From Hyaloperonospora brassicae (Eukaryota; Oomycota; Peronosporomycetes; Peronosporales; Peronosporaceae): 64,000 nt of DNA. The notes under the pieces are model-generated. The model was not told where the DNA came from and did not search any database. It worked only from the letters and a program-made list of their open reading frames with translations. The stretch spans positions 558,001 to 622,000 of the forward strand of contig CANTFL010001475.1 of the NCBI GenBank assembly GCA_947650285.1. Reading direction: 5' to 3'. The position numbers were made by a program, and so were the translations under genes. Positions 58,701 to 64,000 of the stretch are shown here, piece by piece. Numbering within the stretch: the stretch's first letter is position 1; every line of letters begins with the position of its first letter.

Positions 58701-59668
58701 TTTTGGTTACACTACCGGGTAAACTCCTGAAGCATTATCACTGTTATTAGATGAAGATACTTAAGCGTGATGGATATCTTTGTTGTCTGAAAACGTTTCG
58801 TGCAAATTTTACTAGCGAAGATTTACTAATCAAAATTAGGATGCGTAAGCATATCAGGTGGTGGCTCAATCTTAAAATAGAATATTGCCGAGGTGGCACA
58901 TCACCTTGCATAGCCTATGTAAATTTACATCATTCGCGATGTAGTCTAGAACGAAACTATCAAATTCTCGTCAGTTATACAAATATCCCTGTCGTATCGC
59001 CTTCATTTCTGTCAGTGCGTCATGTGAATACTTCAAAAGATCTTTCTTTTTTTCAGCGATAACGTTATCCTCTTGACTGGTATAGTGGAGTGCGGTGCCA
59101 AATTTACTAGCATCGTTAAAAGCCTTCATTCCCTTAGCATCTTCATCACTAATGCTGGTTTAGTCGTCAAGTTCCGGTCCCATCGACATCAGAAAATATG
59201 TAACGTCGACGTTAACTTTGGTGCGCAATGGACAAGATCTACATACATTTTGCGCGAGCGACGGCCTTCAAAGAGGAGCGACCCCCCAGCATCTACTATC
59301 GTCATACTCTGAGAAGGTGGGGATGCGTGGGTGGCAAAAGTTGTGTATGAGAAATGGTGTATGCGTTTTTAAGTCTCTACCGAGTTGTTGATGTCGAAAA
59401 TATCATTGGTTTTTACGTACTATATCTCGTAATTGAGTGGTAGTATCCTTTTATATTGTTTTAGTGACATTATCAAGCCGTTCCGTCTGGCCATCTGATT
59501 TAGGATGGCCAATAGTCGAGATTTTTCAAAAGTGCTCAAAGCAAATGATTATGACAATGGAGAAAAAGCGTCAAGTGCAGGTGTAGGAGGACTTATTTTG
59601 ATCGCGCTCAACTTGCAGTGAATCGAATGGAGCTTAAAGAGCTGATTGGACTATAATTCATCACGAAT
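55761..59668. other. Repeat-rich region without intact genes
   Basis: About 3.9 kb. I see no recognisable domains. Isolated open frames include 57689-57910 plus (EFKRAVNIASGYRHSPPDLD) and 58438-58689 minus (SLDELSQDRQEGNNHTRH). Both are protein-like but unplaced. Near 56720-56880 a motif related to GATCCGCGATTCGTGATC recurs imperfectly. Confidence 0.3.
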
Positions 59669-60685
59669 TGTATTGAATTTTGGCGAACCAGCTCTCTTCT
59701 ATCGCCTACCTCCGATCAGGACACTGGCAACGGTCAAGCGCAACGGGAGAAGTCAGAGAAGGGTCGTATCAGAGTCGCAATGTGTTGCAACATGACCGGG
59801 ACCGAGAAGATGCATCTCGTATCATAGGCAAGTCGAATCAATCACGAGCATTTCGCCAAGCCAGCACCAAGCAAATGGAGTTTTGTACTTGAACAACCAG
59901 ACTACGTGGCAAAACCGGTCAACGTTTGCTGAGTGGCTCCGGCATTTCGATGCCGAGATGCACGTGAGGCGAGTGCTTCCCCTGATAAACAACGCGTCGT
60001 GTCACTATAGAGCCGCTGAATGCTACAATGTCAAGCTAGCATTCCTGCCGCCAAATATGACAGCACCCTTGCAACCGCTCGACGCAGGTAAAAAGTTTGA
60101 ATGGATTTTCTCTATAACCGGAATTTTTGACGTGTTTTTTTTCGGATAGAAATCAAACAAGCATTTGAATCGCGATGTCGAAAGAAATTTGTTCGATGGC
60201 TCCTGGATGCAATCCACACCAGAATAGACTAAACGTTGAATATCCTGGAGACTACGCGCTTCGCTATATCAAGCCGGAAGAAGTTACCCGAGCAAGTGAT
60301 TCGCAACTGCTGGAGCAAGTGTGCTATCGTGGGGGCGGTAACAATGGCCGATCACACCCAACTACGCGACTACAACAAACGCATCGATGGATCTTTTGAA
60401 GACGAGCTGACCAACCTCACGGAAGGTTTGACTTGAAGCGTCAGTGACGTCGATTACATCAATGCGGATGACGACGAGCCGGTCGGGTGCGACTCAGATG
60501 CGATAGAGCATGAGGCGATTGAGAACGATAATGATGGTGACAGCGCCGATAAATTGACGATTGAGCCATCCGAGGCTCTAGAATGTTGTTACCGTCTGTC
60601 ATCATTCCTTTCGCTACCGCATTACAGTGAAGAATTGACAAAGAAGCTGGAAAGTATGACCGATCACGTTGGAAAGCAGTGCTAG
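59669..60685 (+). pseudogene. pogo/Tigger-type DDE transposase, broken
   Basis: The plus-strand frames read in order: GEPALFYRLPPIRTLATVKR, MCCNMTGTEKM, GKSNQSRAFRQASTKQMEF, STFAEWLRHFDAEM, LINNASCHYRAAECYNVKLA, FLPPNMTAPLQPLDA and FESRCRKKFVRWLLDAI, then LPEQVIRNCWSKC and an acidic tail. This is the DDE_1 endonuclease of Tc1/mariner-pogo (Tigger, CENP-B-related) transposases. The second catalytic Asp (LxDN) is Asn here. There are at least two frameshifts before 59900 and in-frame stops TAA and TGA later. A 62-nt GT-AG segment (60088-60149) behaves as an intron. The N-terminal DNA-binding part was not found. Confidence 0.82.
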
Positions 60686-62239
60686 ATACGAAAGACTCAG
60701 TGTACAATGGATGTATTTCTTAGAATGGGTTCAGATTGACCCTCTATATAAGAGCGGTTTTTATAAGGAACGAGGCAAAAACGCCACACATTTTGGTCTG
60801 CTATATGGAAAGACGACTGTAGTGAGGAAAGAACATATTATATGCGAACGGGGCGAAAACTGAGCTAGGATAGAGGTCGTCAACAGTCCTATGTTCATTG
60901 ATAGAAGTATATCTATCCGACGTGGGTAAACAATGCATATTTTAGTTGAAAAGAGTTGCTGCAAGAGTGAGTCAGCCAGCGAGTGATAAATATTTGGCTT
61001 AAATGGATCCACTCTATCGATGTTCGAGACTCGAACAAATGTCGATGGGGTCATTGGCGTGGAGAAACATGCAAGGGGGTTGCATAATCGGACGACAAAG
61101 CATTACGTGTTATAAACAGGTATAGGGAGTTTCATGAGACCGTTAGCGGTCGAATATGGTATACTACAGTTTGTCATGTAAGGGTGGGAGTTGAAGAAAA
61201 CAATAAAATTGAGCTAAATTGTTGAGACGCTGCGAATCAATACTGTGAAGGCATACCGAAATTGCCGATATTACTATTAAAAATCGACGATATGGGGTAT
61301 ACGTGGTTAAAGATTGATAGATGTTGCAGTAAGCCGTTGCAAAATAACCAAAGTCAAAGCGGTAATCATGTTAAGGATACTAGTCGTTTTACATTTGGAC
61401 CCATAGTTGACGGTGGTTTGACGAAAGGTGCCAGAAAGTGGATGAAGAGGAGGAACTCGAAAATGTCCGAGTGCAGTGCCCTTACTTCGTGCCTCGGAGG
61501 AGTAATCGGTGTAAAATATCCTAGCGAGGTGGGATACGATCGGCGTTACTTACGCTGTTAACGAAACTTATCTAGCTATGGTAAGCCTTCGCGTTTTTCA
61601 CTGATAATACGCGGTCCGAAAGAAAAATAAATTTTTTAGTGGTCAGATTTGATGTCTTAATCGAATTCGACAGATCTTTGTACCCTTATATTATACAAGC
61701 TAAAATTATCGATGAGAGACGTATTATATATGTTGGTATTAGTGTGGGTAATGTGGGTGTCGAGCTAAAAAGGTAGATAAAGATCTGTGAAGGATATGAT
61801 ACAGGTCCGGGAAGCGTAGCACCAGCAGAGGCACGCCTACAAAAAGTAAGGCGTCATTCTCTAAGCGCTGCAAGGACGATTTCACATTGTCAGAAACTAA
61901 ATAGTCGCTCGAATTAGAAAAAATTGAAGCGGATAATTTAAAAATTGATCTGTTGAGCACACAGCCGGAACTAAGTTGTATACATTCGCATGTATTGGGG
62001 CAGCTTATGACGACTTTTTTTCCCTATGGCTTTTTTTCCTTCTACGGGCTATCTCTTTGGTGCTACGAATCGCGAGGGCTGAACAGTCCGCGTAGGTCAC
62101 GCAGCTTTTGTAGCCGGCTACGATTTTGCAGATCGGAATTTCTTGGCAGATTGAGCTGGCTTGGCGGTCTGCGTTGGCTATCTCGATCAAGTTGTCTACC
62201 AGATTGATCTGTCCTGTTAGATCGCCTTGACTTATCAGT
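60686..62239. other. No recognisable feature
   Basis: About 1.5 kb of AT-rich sequence with only short unrelated open frames. The right end (61950-62240) reads on the minus strand as Lys/Ala/Ser-rich fragments (AKPAQSAKKFRSAKS) and may belong to the pseudogene that follows. Confidence 0.3.
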
Positions 62240-62997
62240 TCATGCTTGATTAGAGGATTGACTGATTCGGCAATCGCGTTATATCAACAGGTTGTGCTGA
62301 AATAAGAAATCTCGTTGGCTTTACATATTGAGCCGATTTAGCAGATTGCTTTGGCTTAAAAGATGTGCTGGGTCGTCAGATTACATTGACTTGATAGGTC
62401 GCAATTATATCAGCAGATTCTAATGGCTCGGCAGAATGCGGCTGCTCAGCTTATTGCGCTAGCTAACAGTTTTTTGGTTTGACAGATTGCATCGATGCAT
62501 TCGTCGGCTGAGAAGGAATTGACGTATCTACATTCAAAGCTATATCACACCTTCGAAAAGAAATATATTTTGAAGTACCCGGCTTATGGCGCTTAAGTGA
62601 AGGCCCTGAGCTCGTATTCGTTGACAGAAGATTATGTCGCACCAATAACGCTGACGACGCGAGAGGGGGTTTGGCCAGAAGCGGAGAAGATGGAGACCAT
62701 ATTGAGCTAATCCAAATGAGAAAGGATCTTATACCGGTCGTAGATATCAAGATCACAATCCGTTTCTCTACTATCAGATGCTGATGGCGCGCATGTTCGA
62801 CGTCACGATCCTTGATATTACCTCGCAGTTGATCCGCCGTAGCTTCACTGTCTGTGATACCCGGGGATGATGATCGTTTCAAGTTTGTATTGAATCCATC
62901 GGTTTCTCGTTTTTTTAATTGCTGCTGATATTTGGCACGGACAATACGTTTCTTGGCTAGTTCGCCATATTTCGGACCCGATTCAATAAGGCTGAGC
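62240..62997 (-). pseudogene. Decayed ORF with KPxQSA-like low-complexity tail
   Basis: On the minus strand one frame is open from about 62997 to the TAG at 62463 without an ATG (ESGPKYGELAKKRIVRAKYQ, then SSSPGITDSEATADQLRG). The same frame continues below with stops, reading AEQPHSAEPLESADI and KPKQSAKSAQYVKPTR. The tail is a degenerate Lys/Pro/Ser/Ala/Gln repeat, also visible at DNA level as recurring CAGATTG...TTGGCT units. The stops in the tail are TAG, TAA, TGA and TAA, each one C-to-T step from Gln or Arg codons. No family was recognised; it may be a lost gene or part of a mobile element. Confidence 0.4.
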
Positions 62998-64000
62998 TAT
63001 AAGAATTCTTAGACTCTGAAGGAGGGAAGCCACTTTTTTCTGATACTCAGTTTTTAAAGATGGTCAAATCGCGGTCAGCTTTAGAAAAATTCTCTCTTGC
63101 GGATGCTGAGCAATATTTTGGCCCTGAAAATGCAAGTCTTTAAACGCTATATCTCGTCGTTCAAGTTTTATCCTTCATCAGATCGCTCCTCTTACAGGAC
63201 CAGATCGTTTACGTACCGATGCTTCAGTTTATAAAACTATGGCATGACTTAAATAACCGATCGAAGCAAAAAATATCATACTGTCGAAGCCATTGTTTAA
63301 GTTGTGATACGAATTCTGTTCTTGCTCCATTCGGTTGGAAATACTTTATTTGTTAGGTGGTTATATAAGTATATGGTACAGTATCACCCCGCGATCGCTT
63401 CCTAAATTACATATGATGGTAGAGTGATGCCATCGTGACATTCCTAGCCTGACTATTAGAGCAAGGTCTGATAAACACAAAAAACAAGTAGTGGGATTAT
63501 AGGTCACGATTTAACTGGGGCAACAAGCGGATAGTAGACCGTATTTGAAGAATCCTGTCGAAGGAAAGGACAAAATTGGGCGTGGTTATGCAAAGATATT
63601 GCAAGCGATAGATAAATAGAGCAAGGTCGGATAATGGCAAAAGAAATACCTAGTTAATTTGGCAATGAATATCGACTAACGGCGCAGGGTTCATTTGTAT
63701 CTAAGAGATCGAGCGGATTCGCAATGGAAGAACGTATCGCACTTCATGAATTCTGAGCTTTCAAATCAACAATCGAGACAATCGTAAAAGTTCCGCCGCA
63801 GACGTTAATATGTAAAGAACTGTTGATGAAATATAACTTTTGCATTTATTTAGATGTGTGATACCTATAAGAGAGTTGCATATCACTTTATTCGCGTCGC
63901 AATCGAGATCGTTATCAATAATTGAGATCGCAATGCGTCGGAATAGTGTGGATTACACTCCGCAATTGGCGATAAGAGATCGAACATCATTGATTAAGGA
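62998..64000. other. No recognisable feature
   Basis: About 1 kb of AT-rich sequence with dense stops in all frames. I see no gene, RNA or repeat structure here. Confidence 0.35.

Noticed and set aside
1..64000. tRNA, rRNA or CRISPR arrays
   Set aside because: I looked for T-loop-like GTTCGA motifs with matching arms and for regularly spaced repeats. The few GTTCGA sites (for example near 21376 and 53351) lack a cloverleaf, and no spaced-repeat array is present.

Overview
The window looks like nuclear DNA of a plant-associated oomycete, most likely a downy mildew or a close Phytophthora relative. The reasons are: secreted WY-type effector candidates with an EER motif, compact protein genes with short GT-AG introns (mostly about 50-170 nt), Ty3/gypsy relics with a chromodomain integrase, and a mosaic of gene-dense and repeat-rich, AT-rich blocks. 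The species cannot be named from the sequence alone.

Layout. 0.6-27.9 kb is a mostly gene-dense block bounded by two related effector candidates (624-1658 minus, 26672-27895 plus). Between them lie a TMCO3/KefB-like cation/H+ antiporter (4161-6313 plus), a CaMK-type kinase with a C-terminal split PH-like domain (6616-9137 minus), a four-exon SRR1-like gene (9516-10810 minus), an unrecognised two-exon gene (11533-11994 minus), a kinesin-12/KIF15-like motor (12599-15590 plus) and a large EF-hand/DUSP/USP deubiquitinase (16436-21184 minus). 21.3-26.6 kb is gene-poor and holds one 413-bp solo-LTR-like element. 27.9-37.8 kb is a 10-kb AT-rich desert with only decayed coding islands. 38.1-44.5 kb is a decayed gypsy element on the minus strand with its 5' LTR.

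45.5-52.5 kb is a second gene block, all on the plus strand: GINS subunit PSF1, a prolyl 4-hydroxylase with a duplicated insert, mitochondrial ATP synthase subunit b and elongation factor ELOF1. From 53 kb to the end the DNA is again repeat-dominated: a gypsy gag-protease relic (54.2-55.8 kb), a pogo/Tigger-type DDE transposase pseudogene (59.7-60.7 kb) and a decayed low-complexity reading frame (62.2-63.0 kb).

The conserved genes serve replication (PSF1), transcription (ELOF1), respiration (ATP synthase b), mitosis (kinesin), signalling (kinase), ubiquitin turnover and ion exchange; they do not form a pathway. The most unusual points are the shared non-canonical DRQS-x8-EER leader in two diverged WY-like effectors, the prolyl hydroxylase whose catalytic fold is split by two tandem copies of a ~115-residue module, and mobile-element stop codons that are mostly explainable as C-to-T changes. 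Splice sites were assigned by eye from GT/AG, phase and protein continuity; none is backed by transcripts.
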